A stretch of DNA of 64,000 nt from Pseudoalteromonas galatheae. GTDB taxonomy: Bacteria; Pseudomonadota; Gammaproteobacteria; Enterobacterales; Alteromonadaceae. Of this stretch, positions 26,558 to 34,303 are shown piece after piece. Numbering within the stretch: position 1 is the first letter of the stretch; every line of letters begins with the position of its first letter. The stretch is from positions 1,671,001 to 1,735,000 of the forward strand of contig NZ_PNCO02000001.1 in the NCBI RefSeq assembly GCF_005886105.2. Reading direction: 5' to 3'. Under the pieces are notes generated by a model. The model had not been told where the DNA came from. It saw nothing but the letters and a program-made list of their open reading frames with translations, and ran no database searches. A program made the position numbers and the translations under genes.

Positions 26558-27211
26558 ATGACAAAACAAAAATTTCTGGTGACGGGTTTACCCCGAACCG
26601 GCACAACAAGCCTATGTATTGCTGCATTAGGTGCTGGATACAAAACAGCACACACTGCATACACGAGGCAAGCATTGGACAATGCTGAATTTATTGCTGA
26701 TACTCCTGTCTTTGCTGACTATGAAAAATTATATGCTTTATATCCTGAAGCCAAAATAATCCAGTTAACACGAGATTTAGAGCAATGGCTTCCCTCAATT
26801 AAACGTTTGATGACGGCAATGAAAGAAAATTTACTGTCACAAAGAGGGGGCTTTAACGACACCATTAAGCGTTGTTATTTAGAAACTTTTCCTGATTTTG
26901 AAAAACATTTTGAAGATGATGGTTATTGGCGGGGTTGTTATAGTAAGCATCATGATAGGGTACTTAACTTTGCAAAAATGAATCATATTCCTTTTATTAT
27001 GGTCAACCTAACCGCGACTGATGCCGAACACACGCTTGCCGAATTTATCGGTGTAACTCAAGACAAAGTGATCATCCCGCATGTTAATATCGGCGGTAAA
27101 GTAACTGCATGGAAGTGGTTTTCACATCCCAATAAAGTGGGATCAACACGTAATGGCAAAGCAGATAAAGACACGACGCTGTTTAGCATGCAAGTTCGCT
27201 CAAGCCCTTGA
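26558..27211 (+). CDS. Sulfotransferase-family P-loop protein
   Basis: 217 residues. The N-terminal VTGLPRTGTTSL is the PAPS-binding P-loop of sulfotransferase-like proteins, and IQLTRDLEQWLPSIKRLM resembles the second PAPS-contact region. Substrate unknown. It starts 2 bp after the MAPEG stop, so the two are probably co-transcribed. Confidence 0.7.
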   Translation: MTKQKFLVTGLPRTGTTSLCIAALGAGYKTAHTAYTRQALDNAEFIADTPVFADYEKLYALYPEAKIIQLTRDLEQWLPSIKRLMTAMKENLLSQRGGFNDTIKRCYLETFPDFEKHFEDDGYWRGCYSKHHDRVLNFAKMNHIPFIMVNLTATDAEHTLAEFIGVTQDKVIIPHVNIGGKVTAWKWFSHPNKVGSTRNGKADKDTTLFSMQVRSSP

Positions 27212-27252
27212 GTTTGTTATACTCACTACAAATGTATATACAAGATAGAATT

Positions 27253-27825
27253 ATGTTTGAATTAAAATATCACACACCTTTTAGCTGGACTGAAAAAGTC
27301 CTAGCCGACTTTGATACCTTTCTTCAAGATCACGCCGCTGCAGAAAAAAAAGCAGCGGGAATGGCGATGGCAATGCTTGGTCATTACCCAGATAGGATCA
27401 AGCTGGTAAAAGCAATGGCAGATCTCGCAATAGAAGAAATGATCCATTTTAAACAGGTACTTAAGATCTTAACCGAGCGTGGTACGCTACTAGGTAACGA
27501 TCAAAAAGACCCCTATATAAAACAAATGCGCGCACTTTTCCGCCAAGGCACAGATGAATATTTAATTGATAGATTGCTGATTGGCGCAGTAATTGAGGCT
27601 AGGGGCCATGAGCGTTTTTCTTTAGTTGCAGAAGCGCTTCCTGAAGGCAAAGAGAAAGACTTTTATGTTGCCATTGCTAAGTCAGAAGAAAAGCATAAAA
27701 ACCTCTTTGTGGAGCTCGGCTATGAGTATTTCGACAAATTAACAATAGATAACCGCCTAGAAGAAATTCTCATCGCAGAAGCAGATATCTGCAAAGGCAT
27801 TCCATTTAGCGCTGCGCTTCATTAG
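27253..27825 (+). CDS. miaE: tRNA-(ms2io6A)37 hydroxylase
   Basis: 190 residues. MiaE is a diiron monooxygenase that hydroxylates the isopentenyl group of ms2i6A at position 37 of tRNAs reading UNN codons. Diiron Glu/His ligands are visible in IEEMIHFKQV, IEARGHERF and SEEKHKNLF. ATG 27253 (MFELKYHTPF) fits the family N terminus; the open frame upstream to 27208 overlaps the sulfotransferase gene. Confidence 0.9.
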   Translation: MFELKYHTPFSWTEKVLADFDTFLQDHAAAEKKAAGMAMAMLGHYPDRIKLVKAMADLAIEEMIHFKQVLKILTERGTLLGNDQKDPYIKQMRALFRQGTDEYLIDRLLIGAVIEARGHERFSLVAEALPEGKEKDFYVAIAKSEEKHKNLFVELGYEYFDKLTIDNRLEEILIAEADICKGIPFSAALH

Positions 27826-27870
27826 TATGAAATAACTGGGATTAAATAATAATAACAAGGACATAACAAT

Positions 27871-29151
27871 ATGAAATTAAGTGCTTTTTTATGCACCAGC
27901 TTCATTCTAACTTCAAATTTTGCAGCAAAAGCTGAGACCTTTAGCGCATTGAATGCTTGGAAAGAACTCGATCATAACTTGCAAACCCATTACGCTTATT
28001 TAGAGGACTTTAAAGGTTACCAACAAACTCGGCAGTTATTTGAAAAGAAGTTAAATAACTTAGACTCGAAGCAGGCCTTTATTGACTTAAGCCAAGCATA
28101 TTTACGCCACTTTACAGATCCGCATCTCAATCTAGGTCCATTAAATGAAGAGGATTACAGTGTCTATCCAACAGGTGCAGATATGTATGTCGAATTCTAT
28201 GATAACAGTGCACTTATTATTGACGTCAAGCGTAGCAGCGATGCAGATGTTAAAGGATTAAAACCCGGAGATATCGTGGTGAAGATAGATGGAAATACGA
28301 TAACTCAAGCCATCCAAGACGTAATGCAGGTGCCATTGAGTCAATTAAATAAGGCTCAGAAGAGTTACGCACTGAATGTTGCGTTAGGAGGAAAACGTTA
28401 TAAAACACGCGAAATTGAATTTAAAAGGGATACAAAGTTAGTCACCGTCGAACTTGCCGCAAGTTACGATGCAATAAATGCGCTAGGCAATGGGCCTAAA
28501 GTATCCTACGAAAAAATAGATGAATTTGGTCATATTCGATTTAATAACGCCATGGGTAACACCCAAACCGTTGCTGAGTTTAAGGCTGCATTAAAGTCTC
28601 TAGGTGAAGTGAAAGGTTATATTATTGACCTTAGAAATACTCCCAGCGGCGGAAATACAGGCGTAGCAGAACCCATACTTGGACATTTTACTGCTGCGCC
28701 AAGCGTATATCAAAAGTACCGTACGCAAACAGGAACTGTACAATTCAACAAATCAGAGTTAAAAGACGCACTCACTAAACCAGCAAAGCAACAGATAAAG
28801 GTTCCGTTTGTCGTACTTGCTGGACGCTGGACTGGCAGCATTGGAGAAGGAATGACAATAGGTTTTGATGCTTTGGGTGCGGATGCAATAATTGGTGCAC
28901 CGATGGCTGATTTACTCGGCGGGATCAAACGTCTCGACCTTGCTCAAAGTGACGCTTGGGTTGAAGTTGGATTTGAACGTTTATATCACGTAAATGGTGG
29001 TTTTCGTGAAGACTTCGAACCAAATATAATCGTGGCTGGCGACATGGATAAAAATGGTAAAGACGTAGCATTAGAAACAGCAGTGTCAGTTTTACATTCG
29101 AAAACGATTTCAGGTCAAAAAGTATCCCGTAAACATCCAACGAAATTTTGA
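27871..29151 (+). CDS. S41-family (tail-specific-like) periplasmic peptidase
   Basis: 426 residues with a signal peptide ending near AAKA. Residues about 105-190 look like a PDZ domain (ALIIDVKRSSDADVKGLKPG). The peptidase domain has YIIDLRNTPSGGNTG and the presumed catalytic Ser in RWTGSIGEG, followed by GADAIIGAPMADLLGG. It would trim or degrade periplasmic proteins. The prophage boundary lies 41 bp beyond its stop. Confidence 0.75.
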   Translation: MKLSAFLCTSFILTSNFAAKAETFSALNAWKELDHNLQTHYAYLEDFKGYQQTRQLFEKKLNNLDSKQAFIDLSQAYLRHFTDPHLNLGPLNEEDYSVYPTGADMYVEFYDNSALIIDVKRSSDADVKGLKPGDIVVKIDGNTITQAIQDVMQVPLSQLNKAQKSYALNVALGGKRYKTREIEFKRDTKLVTVELAASYDAINALGNGPKVSYEKIDEFGHIRFNNAMGNTQTVAEFKAALKSLGEVKGYIIDLRNTPSGGNTGVAEPILGHFTAAPSVYQKYRTQTGTVQFNKSELKDALTKPAKQQIKVPFVVLAGRWTGSIGEGMTIGFDALGADAIIGAPMADLLGGIKRLDLAQSDAWVEVGFERLYHVNGGFREDFEPNIIVAGDMDKNGKDVALETAVSVLHSKTISGQKVSRKHPTKF

Positions 29152-29191
29152 TTGTATAAGAGAGTAAGCTAGTCTCTCTTTTAATTTATCG

Positions 29192-29220
29192 TATTTAACA
29201 TAATATAAAACATAAGTTTA
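29192..29220. other. Left attachment site, dif-like
   Basis: ATTTAACATAA (29193-29203) is identical to the XerD arm of E. coli dif read on the other strand. The next six bases, TATAAA, differ from the E. coli central region at one position. The XerC-side 11 bases (29210-29220) come from the prophage and fit dif poorly. Confidence 0.7.
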
Positions 29221-29296
29221 CCGATTGTCTGGACAGTAGAAGTGGTGCGGTTTTAACATGCTATTTACCCGCAAATTGACGGGGGAAAAATGCTGC

Positions 29297-29590
29297 TTAC
29301 GCAACACTTTGCCGCCAAAATTTTGCAGCTTCTTCATCGCCGTTCTTCTCAGCCTTAAAAGCCTGTAAAATTGCCATAGTTTCAAGGGCTTCTGGATGGT
29401 CACCCACTAAAAGTAGTTTCAAGGCTGTATATTCTGAAAACTCGTTCTTTCCATTCCTTACGGCACTAACTGACTGTGTGGTTAAGCCTGTTAGCTTAGC
29501 GACCATGTAGTCAGATTCAACGTCTATCGCGGCTTTAAACCAATCAAGCAGCTCAATTGAGTTGGTTATTTTCATAAGTTTTCTCATCAT
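29297..29590 (-). CDS. Phage regulator (DUF3693-like)
   Basis: 97 residues from ATG 29590 (alternatives at 29587 and 29575). The block SDYMVAKLTGLTTQSVSAVRNG is a helix-turn-helix resembling phage repressors, and the C-terminal FKAEKNGDEEAAKFWRQ resembles the end of DUF3693 proteins. It is the first gene inside the left end and is transcribed outward, so it may control early genes or lysogeny. Confidence 0.65.
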   Translation of the reverse strand: MMRKLMKITNSIELLDWFKAAIDVESDYMVAKLTGLTTQSVSAVRNGKNEFSEYTALKLLLVGDHPEALETMAILQAFKAEKNGDEEAAKFWRQSVA

Positions 29591-29817
29591 CAACAATAAT
29601 CCCTATTTCTGATTGTAGACGTAGTCAGGCCAGCTTGCACTAGGTAGGCCAGCTTGCGTAGTAAGTCTGGACTGTATAAAGTTCACCTCGTTACTGGTTT
29701 TCTCAACTGGAAACAATCCCTTGGCTTTAGCTACTGAGTGTTTACTCGGTAGCTATTTTTCAAAACAAAAATTAAGCCAAGGTGAATATTTACCCATAAC
29801 CAAGCCAAGGTGATTTT

Positions 29818-29955
29818 ATGTGTTCATTAAGCGCAAGCGCTAAATTCCGTTATCTACGTTCTTTAACTGCTCAACAAAGGGCATTAATTAGAGTTCAACG
29901 TGACAGGTACTCAAAGCTGATTAGTGAGTCTGTGGCCAGTAAAAGGTCAGCCTGA
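29818..29955 (+). CDS. Small basic phage protein
   Basis: 45 residues, MCSLSASAKFRYLRSL followed by QQRALIRVQRDRYSKLI. It is strongly basic (about 10 Arg/Lys) and probably helical; DNA or RNA binding is possible. AAGG lies about 7 bases upstream of the ATG. No family recognised. A 15-bp perfect hairpin follows 10 bp after the stop. Confidence 0.5.
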   Translation: MCSLSASAKFRYLRSLTAQQRALIRVQRDRYSKLISESVASKRSA

Positions 29956-29965
29956 ACATCCGTGT

Positions 29966-30001
29966 TTATAGCTAAAGCTATCACGGTAGCTTTAGCTATA
30001 A
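29966..30001. repeat. 15-bp perfect inverted repeat built on the TAGCTAAAGCTA motif
   Basis: ttatagctaaagcta (29966-29980) pairs with tagctttagctataa (29987-30001) around tcacgg. There is no T-run after it. The motif recurs at 33247-33258 and 33287-33298 and in shorter form at about 30351, 30415 and 30234, so this may be a protein-binding or origin-related structure. Confidence 0.7.
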
Positions 30002-30334
30002 GCACTCGTTAAATAAACGGCTTTAGGGTTTCGTATTTGCTTTGGATCATAGTGTAAGTGGAGCAGTACGCTTTAGCCGTGCGGGTTGAGTGCCCGAATG
30101 GGGTTATCACGGGAACATTGTCAATAGCCCCACCTGTACGAAGCGATAGCGCTACGGCTAGGAGAAGCGCCCAAAGGGGATAATAGGAGTTTCGCAAACT
30201 CCCGCTCATGACCACTAGGAATACGGCCAAAGCTATGAGAGTGAGCAGGCGGCAACAGGGGAGCGTTAGGTTGAAAGCTCTTGAATAGTCACTCTTGCGG
30301 AACGTTTACCACAACGTCCCGCCATCTGAAGCAG

Positions 30335-30376
30335 GGCTTGGCAAGTAACACTAGCTTTAGCGTTACTTGCCAAGCC
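30335..30376. repeat. 15-bp perfect inverted repeat
   Basis: ggcttggcaagtaac (30335-30349) and gttacttgccaagcc (30362-30376) surround a 12-base loop that contains TAGCTTTAGC, the motif repeated elsewhere in the prophage. It could form a cruciform or RNA hairpin. Confidence 0.75.
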
Positions 30377-30466
30377 TACCTATAGCGTTTCAGATGCAGC
30401 GCCGACATTACGATTAGCTTTAGATACCGATTCAGTTCGGTTAGTTCTTTAGCGGTTCGTAAGGGG

Positions 30467-30502
30467 CTTGCTGCATCTGAAGCGCAGCGAAGATGTAGCA
30501 AG
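30467..30502. repeat. 12-bp inverted repeat, one mismatch
   Basis: cttgctgcatct (30467-30478) and agatgtagcaag (30491-30502) around a 12-base loop. Same stem-loop geometry as the inverted repeat at 30335-30376. Confidence 0.6.
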
Positions 30503-30723
30503 GGTGAAGAGCTTCGACCTACGGGAGGCATTATAAACCCAATGAATCGCCCCGCGAGGGGCCATCCTTTTTCTGGGGTGAAAAGGGGGTTATTTTCACC
30601 CCATACAACCCCAAGGGCGTAAGTGAGGAGCAAGGCCCTGCAAGGGCTTTCATTATCGCGCCCTTTGGGCGCAAAAAAACATGACCTGTTCATTTCATAG
30701 CAAACAAAAAATCTTATAGGGCG

Positions 30724-30838
30724 GTGCGGTATGTGCGTCAACAAGCCCGCAAGGGCTTTTGTCCACATATCCACGGCTTATTGAGTTGTGCGGTAAGTGT
30801 GTCAGCAATCCCGCTAGGGATTCTGTCCACTTATCCAC
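30724..30838. repeat. Two 51-bp repeats with covarying hairpins and DnaA-box-like ends
   Basis: Copies at 30724-30774 and 30788-30838, 64-bp period. Each has GTGCGGTA, then a 6-bp stem with a 4-base loop, then TGTCCAC(A/T)TATCCAC. The stems are aagccc/gggctt and aatccc/gggatt, so one base pair has changed on both sides. The second copy ends in a perfect DnaA box. Confidence 0.75.
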
Positions 30839-30877
30839 AATTTTCGTTTTTTTCAATAAAATCATAAGGATAGAGTT

Positions 30878-31072
30878 TTGAGTGATACAAAATCTAAGAT
30901 ATTCAATGAGTTAGAGCGAATAGCTGTACTTGAAAAGCAGGTAGAAAAGGCCAGCCCGCTCAACATCAAAGCGCCAGCAATTGCACTGGCTAAGTCTCAG
31001 CGTAAGGTCATCGCGATGCTGTGCAGCGTTGTATTTGAACCTGAGCATCAACAAGGGGGCGCGAATGGCTAA
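30878..31072 (+). CDS. Small phage protein, hypothetical
   Basis: 64 residues from a TTG start. AAGGA lies 8 bases upstream, and no other start is in a good position. N-terminal half is probably a helix (KIFNELERIAVLEKQVEKA); the C-terminal half has KSQRKVIAMLCSVVFEP. It begins the plus-strand operon that runs, with overlaps, to the ATPase. No family recognised. Confidence 0.5.
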   Translation: MSDTKSKIFNELERIAVLEKQVEKASPLNIKAPAIALAKSQRKVIAMLCSVVFEPEHQQGGANG

Positions 31073-31376
31073 TGAAGTTTTGGGCGTTGTTACGTGTCCA
31101 CATTGCGGCAGTGACGCCACAGTACACCGTCAGGCGAGCCGAAACGCAAAATTGTACTACCGATGCTACGACGGCCCCAAAGGCCCGTGTGGAACCGTGC
31201 AGATCACCTTAGAGGGCGGTCAATGGTGGCTCACTAACAATATGCGCCCATTAACTGGCGCTGAGGCTGAAGAAGCCGCCCACGAAGCCGCAGAGCTTGC
31301 CAGAGAGGCACAGCTCAAAGCAGCAAAACAAAAATCAGGAATATTTACCGCATTATTTGGAGATGACGACGCATGA
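31065..31376 (+). CDS. Zinc-ribbon phage protein
   Basis: 103 residues from ATG 31065, which has GGGGG 5 bases upstream and overlaps the previous stop by 8 bp. Residues 9-40 contain CPHC, RCYD and PCGT, four Cys arranged as a zinc ribbon. A long Ala/Glu helix follows (EAEEAAHEAAELAREAQ). Probably nucleic-acid binding, perhaps a transcription factor for late genes; this is inference. Confidence 0.6.
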   Translation: MANEVLGVVTCPHCGSDATVHRQASRNAKLYYRCYDGPKGPCGTVQITLEGGQWWLTNNMRPLTGAEAEEAAHEAAELAREAQLKAAKQKSGIFTALFGDDDA

Positions 31377-31789
31377 GCAACGAAGCAGATCAGCAAGCAA
31401 TAGACACAATTGCAGAAGAACTAGGCCAACCAGACTTTTCAAGCTTTGAGACAGACAGCCCAGAAATAACGGGCGAGATAATGGCAAGTGAGGGCGGTGG
31501 TCAGTCCGTTTCAGTGGGCGCAGGCGATATGACCGTGATTGTCGCAAAGTTTGCCACAGGTTACATGGCAAGGCGTAATGGTGATCACTGGAACTTGCAA
31601 CCAGAGGAAGCCGAGGAACTGAGCAAAGCAATGGATGCACTTGTGCCAGATATGAATCTATCGCCAACGTGGGCGGCTGTGGCCGTAGTAACAGGCATCT
31701 TTGCACCGCGCATTATCACAGATATGCAAATTCAAGAAGAAATCGAAATTAACGGGGGTGAAGATGACCAGAGCAAAGCGGCCAGCTAA
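31373..31789 (+). CDS. Acidic phage membrane-associated protein
   Basis: 138 residues, acidic at both ends, with a probable TM helix at about residues 103-120 (PTWAAVAVVTGIFAPRI). Overlaps the previous gene by 4 bp and the ATPase gene by 26 bp. Could be one of the membrane-bound virion proteins; no family recognised. Confidence 0.55.
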   Translation: MSNEADQQAIDTIAEELGQPDFSSFETDSPEITGEIMASEGGGQSVSVGAGDMTVIVAKFATGYMARRNGDHWNLQPEEAEELSKAMDALVPDMNLSPTWAAVAVVTGIFAPRIITDMQIQEEIEINGGEDDQSKAAS

Positions 31790-32414
31790 GCGACAAGACC
31801 CATCATTACCGAATGAAAACATTCTCATCGTTGGTGCTTCTGGTAGCGGTAAATCTGCGTTCCTACGTGAAACGGTGGATTTTAAACAGCGTAGGATTAT
31901 TGCATGGGACCCTGAAGAAGATTACCCGCTCCCGAGAGTACGCAGCCTAGAGGCATTCTTAAAACTCGCTAAAAAGAGCGGTTTCGGGCCTATACGGTGT
32001 GCCTTGACTGTAGCGCCTACAGAGGAAAACTTCGAGCAGTTCTCGGCAATCGCCTTTGCGCTGGCTCATGCTGCTGCACCAATGACGATAATCGCGGATG
32101 AAATCGCAGACGTTACACGGGTGAGTAAGGCGAGTTTCCACTGGGGGCAATTATGCCGCAAGGTGCGCAAATATGGCGGGCGGCTATGCGCTATCACCCA
32201 GCGTCCACAGGAAGCGGACAAAACGATTATGAACCAAGTGGAATACACATGGTGTGGTGCACTAAAGACAACGGCCAGCGCTAAGTATATGGCCGCTGAA
32301 ATGGGTATCACATTAGAGAAATTACAGTCAATTCAAAACATCCACCGCAAGCAGGTTCAATATTGGATCCGTAAAGGAACGGATGCGGCCACAATGGAAA
32401 CTATCAAGTTTTAA
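31764..32414 (+). CDS. Genome-packaging ATPase, P9/A32-like
   Basis: 216 residues. Walker A is GASGSGKSAFL (about residues 22-32), Walker B is MTIIADEIAD, and CAITQRPQEADKTIMNQ is the following A32/HerA-type motif. FtsK/HerA ATPases of this size package DNA into the preformed capsids of tailless membrane-containing phages such as PM2 and PRD1. Size (about 24 kDa) matches PM2 P9. ATG 31764 has GGGGG 6-7 bases upstream; the longer open frame to 31701 lies inside the previous gene. Confidence 0.85.
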   Translation: MTRAKRPAKRQDPSLPNENILIVGASGSGKSAFLRETVDFKQRRIIAWDPEEDYPLPRVRSLEAFLKLAKKSGFGPIRCALTVAPTEENFEQFSAIAFALAHAAAPMTIIADEIADVTRVSKASFHWGQLCRKVRKYGGRLCAITQRPQEADKTIMNQVEYTWCGALKTTASAKYMAAEMGITLEKLQSIQNIHRKQVQYWIRKGTDAATMETIKF

Positions 32415-32422
32415 GGATAACT

Positions 32423-32722
32423 ATGATTTTATATATATTTGACCTCATGCTCCGCCTGTTCATGGCACCGTTGTTTATTTTTGGCTTTATCTTCGATTTG
32501 ATAGAGCAACTATTCGGTGAGTTCATGGCAATCATTTTAATTGGGTTTCTTGTACTCTCGCTAATTACTTTAGGGGTTGTTTGGTTTGCTCAGTTCTTTG
32601 GTGAGAGTATGTGCCTAGATGTAGGTGAAACGATGGGCTTACAAACGCATTACACATCGTTTCATTGTTTCGTGACCGAAGACGGTAAAACCATACCACT
32701 CAGTAACTACAGAATAGACTAA
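32423..32722 (+). CDS. Phage membrane protein
   Basis: 99 residues with two TM helices (about 1-25 and 31-58) and a soluble tail holding two Cys. AAGG lies 7 bases upstream of the ATG. Its TAA shares bases with the TAG of the convergent regulator gene (CTAA at 32719-32722), so the two transcripts overlap. Probable virion or lysis membrane protein; not recognised. Confidence 0.55.
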   Translation: MILYIFDLMLRLFMAPLFIFGFIFDLIEQLFGEFMAIILIGFLVLSLITLGVVWFAQFFGESMCLDVGETMGLQTHYTSFHCFVTEDGKTIPLSNYRID

Positions 32723-33171
32723 AGCAACTCGGCCAAGGGGTTGTCTTCTAGTTTATCCAGTTTACCAGATAGGTACTTCATCAAAGCGCTTTTCGAAACT
32801 TCACCTTTCTTTGAAATCCTGCGCAATCGTAAAATCATCTCTTTTTCTTCGTCAGTGACGCGATAAGGTGTCTTTGTTTCTTCGGAACGTGGCCGACCAG
32901 CTCCATCTCGTTTACCACCATGGCCAATAGGTAAGAAATCACTTTCTACTAAGCTAGTATGTTTGATTAGCCCAGTTTTATAGTACGTGTTTTTTAAAAT
33001 ATCTAAGTCTGTTGTTATGGGTAAGCAAGTTACGATAGTCGGCTTTTTCCCATCTGGCGCATATTCAAAGGTGAATGAGCCATCAGTACCTAGTGTAGCG
33101 AAAGCATCATTTGCAGAGTTTTTAAACATTGTCGTGCCAGTTGGGAATTGGATCACTTCAATCTCGACCAT
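32719..33171 (-). CDS. Phage DNA-binding regulator with GGKRDGAGRP motif
   Basis: 150 residues from ATG 33171, chosen for AAGGA 6 bases upstream. The middle has GHGGKRDGAGRPRSEETKT, a motif common in small phage DNA-binding proteins, followed by a helical region (EEKEMILRLRRISKKGEVSKSALMKYLSG) that could be ribbon-helix-helix or HTH. The N-terminal 90 residues are beta-rich and unassigned. It is divergent from the capsid operon, with a large dyad directly upstream of its start, so it probably controls that operon and itself. Confidence 0.6.
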   Translation of the reverse strand: MVEIEVIQFPTGTTMFKNSANDAFATLGTDGSFTFEYAPDGKKPTIVTCLPITTDLDILKNTYYKTGLIKHTSLVESDFLPIGHGGKRDGAGRPRSEETKTPYRVTDEEKEMILRLRRISKKGEVSKSALMKYLSGKLDKLEDNPLAELL

Positions 33172-33189
33172 GACTTTTCCTTGATTAAT

Positions 33190-33230
33190 GTTACACAAAT
33201 CAAATTCTATCTCAATTTGAATAATGTAAC
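33190..33230. promoter_or_regulatory. 41-bp dyad, probable operator
   Basis: Symmetric about 33210: gttac (33190-33194) with gtaac (33226-33230), and tcaaatt (33200-33206) with aatttga (33214-33220). About 14 of 20 positions pair. It lies 19 bp upstream of the regulator start and in front of the capsid operon. Confidence 0.6.
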
Positions 33231-33246
33231 AACAATCAAAATAATT

Positions 33247-33298
33247 TAGCTAAAGCTACCGACAAAAAAACTTTACCCACCAAAAATAGCTTTAGTTA
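33247..33298. repeat. Inverted pair of TAGCTAAAGCTA motifs upstream of the capsid operon
   Basis: tagctaaagcta at 33247-33258 and tagctttagtta at 33287-33298, 28 bases apart and in opposite orientation. The same motif forms the hairpin at 29966-30001. Likely a prophage-specific binding site. Confidence 0.5.
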
Positions 33299-33369
33299 TA
33301 GCCCAAACAGCCCATAGCAAAAGGGCATATCTTCGCGCTGTCAATTCAGACAATAACGGAGATAAATAC

Positions 33370-33474
33370 ATGTTTAGTAAAAACCGCCTTATCACTATAG
33401 GCATGACAATCGCTATTCTCGCGGTCATCAATAAAGCCTCACCGCTTCGCCCAGTTAAACGACTAATCAACTAG
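33370..33474 (+). CDS. 34-residue phage membrane protein, P7-like by size
   Basis: MFSKNRLITIGMTIAILAVI then a basic tail (SPLRPVKRLIN). One TM helix. The capsid gene begins 10 bp downstream. PM2 P7, a small membrane-bound virion protein, is about the same size (3.6 kDa), so this is a possible counterpart. Similarity of sequence was not tested. Confidence 0.55.
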   Translation: MFSKNRLITIGMTIAILAVINKASPLRPVKRLIN

Positions 33475-33484
33475 GGGGTAGAAG

Positions 33485-34294
33485 ATGCGCGAGATTGTAG
33501 CTTTACCAACCATTTCAGGTGTAGCACCTAAAGCCAGTGTGTCTCAGACATTACCAATCGGCATGACCTATGACCGCATTCACATGCAGTATTCAGGGGT
33601 AAAACCGTCACAAATTACCAACGTGCGCCTTGAACTCAATGGCCGATTGGTTACGCAGTACAGCACATTGCAAGACCTTATCGAAGAAAACACACGTTTT
33701 AAGCGTGAAGTGAAAGCAGGGATTGCAACGTGGCACTTTGTACGCGATGACATGTCCAGTGCGCTTTATCCTGAACTCATAGAGCAACGCTTCTTTGCAT
33801 TGGGTACAAATGGGCTAAACACCGCACAAATTCGCTTTGACATTGCACAAGAAGCCACAGCGCCAGTTATCGAATGCTTTGCTGAAAAGTCAGCGGCCAA
33901 CGTGCCAGGTACTTTGATGAAGCGAAGAACGTTCGTGTACAAGCTAAACAATGGCCGTACTGAAATCGACAACCTGCCACGCCCAACGAACGCAAGCATT
34001 ATGGCGATTGCGATTAAAGCGCCGGGCGTCGAAGGGGTTGAATTTCTGGTCGACAACGTGAAGTGGCGTGAATCAGTGCCGCTAGAGCTGCACAAGCACA
34101 TCATGCGCCAGAATGGCCGCACACCAATCGCAGACGAGTTTTATCTCGACTTCTGTCTTGAGGGTGACAAGTACAACACCTTGAAATTAGATCCCGCTAT
34201 TCGAGATATGCGCCTACGTGTGGACTGCACGCAGGAAATACAGGCCGAAGTTGCGGTGTATTACTTTGATGACTTTGCCACAAGTTCATTCTAA
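33485..34294 (+). CDS. Major capsid protein, P2-like double jelly roll
   Basis: 269 residues, the same length as PM2 P2. The N-terminal third follows the pattern of P2-type coat proteins: LPTISGVAPKASVSQTLPIG, TYDRIHMQYSG, ITNVRLELNGRLVTQYST. Two beta-rich halves (about 1-135 and 136-269) fit two jelly rolls that together make pseudo-hexameric capsomers over the internal membrane. GGGGG precedes the ATG by 6 bases, indicating strong translation. First large gene of the structural operon. Confidence 0.85.
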   Translation: MREIVALPTISGVAPKASVSQTLPIGMTYDRIHMQYSGVKPSQITNVRLELNGRLVTQYSTLQDLIEENTRFKREVKAGIATWHFVRDDMSSALYPELIEQRFFALGTNGLNTAQIRFDIAQEATAPVIECFAEKSAANVPGTLMKRRTFVYKLNNGRTEIDNLPRPTNASIMAIAIKAPGVEGVEFLVDNVKWRESVPLELHKHIMRQNGRTPIADEFYLDFCLEGDKYNTLKLDPAIRDMRLRVDCTQEIQAEVAVYYFDDFATSSF

Positions 34295-34303
34295 GGGGGC
34301 TAA

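Larger units (their letters stand above)
30002..30877. other. Prophage non-coding control region, hairpin-rich
   Basis: About 0.9 kb without a convincing gene. It is more GC-rich than the host intergenic DNA and contains a 15-bp perfect inverted repeat (30335-30376), a 12-bp near-perfect one (30467-30502), short GC hairpins at 30549-30562, 30635-30647 and 30658-30672, two 51-bp repeats (30724-30838) and a consensus DnaA box TTATCCACA at 30831-30839. I infer a replication origin and/or regulatory RNA region, since no initiator gene is found in the element. Confidence 0.55.

Noticed and set aside
30658..30680. GC hairpin followed by seven A as a terminator
   Set aside because: The A-run follows on the plus strand and precedes the stem on the minus strand, so neither direction has a T-tail.
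30009..30774. Minus-strand frames of 73 and 132 codons in the prophage control region
   Set aside because: No ribosome sites, composition dominated by hairpin sequence, and they run through inverted repeats; better explained as non-coding.
33485..34294. Autolykivirus or tectivirus assignment for the prophage
   Set aside because: Not excluded, but the 269-residue P2-like coat, the set of tiny TM proteins and absence of a protein-primed polymerase fit PM2 better.
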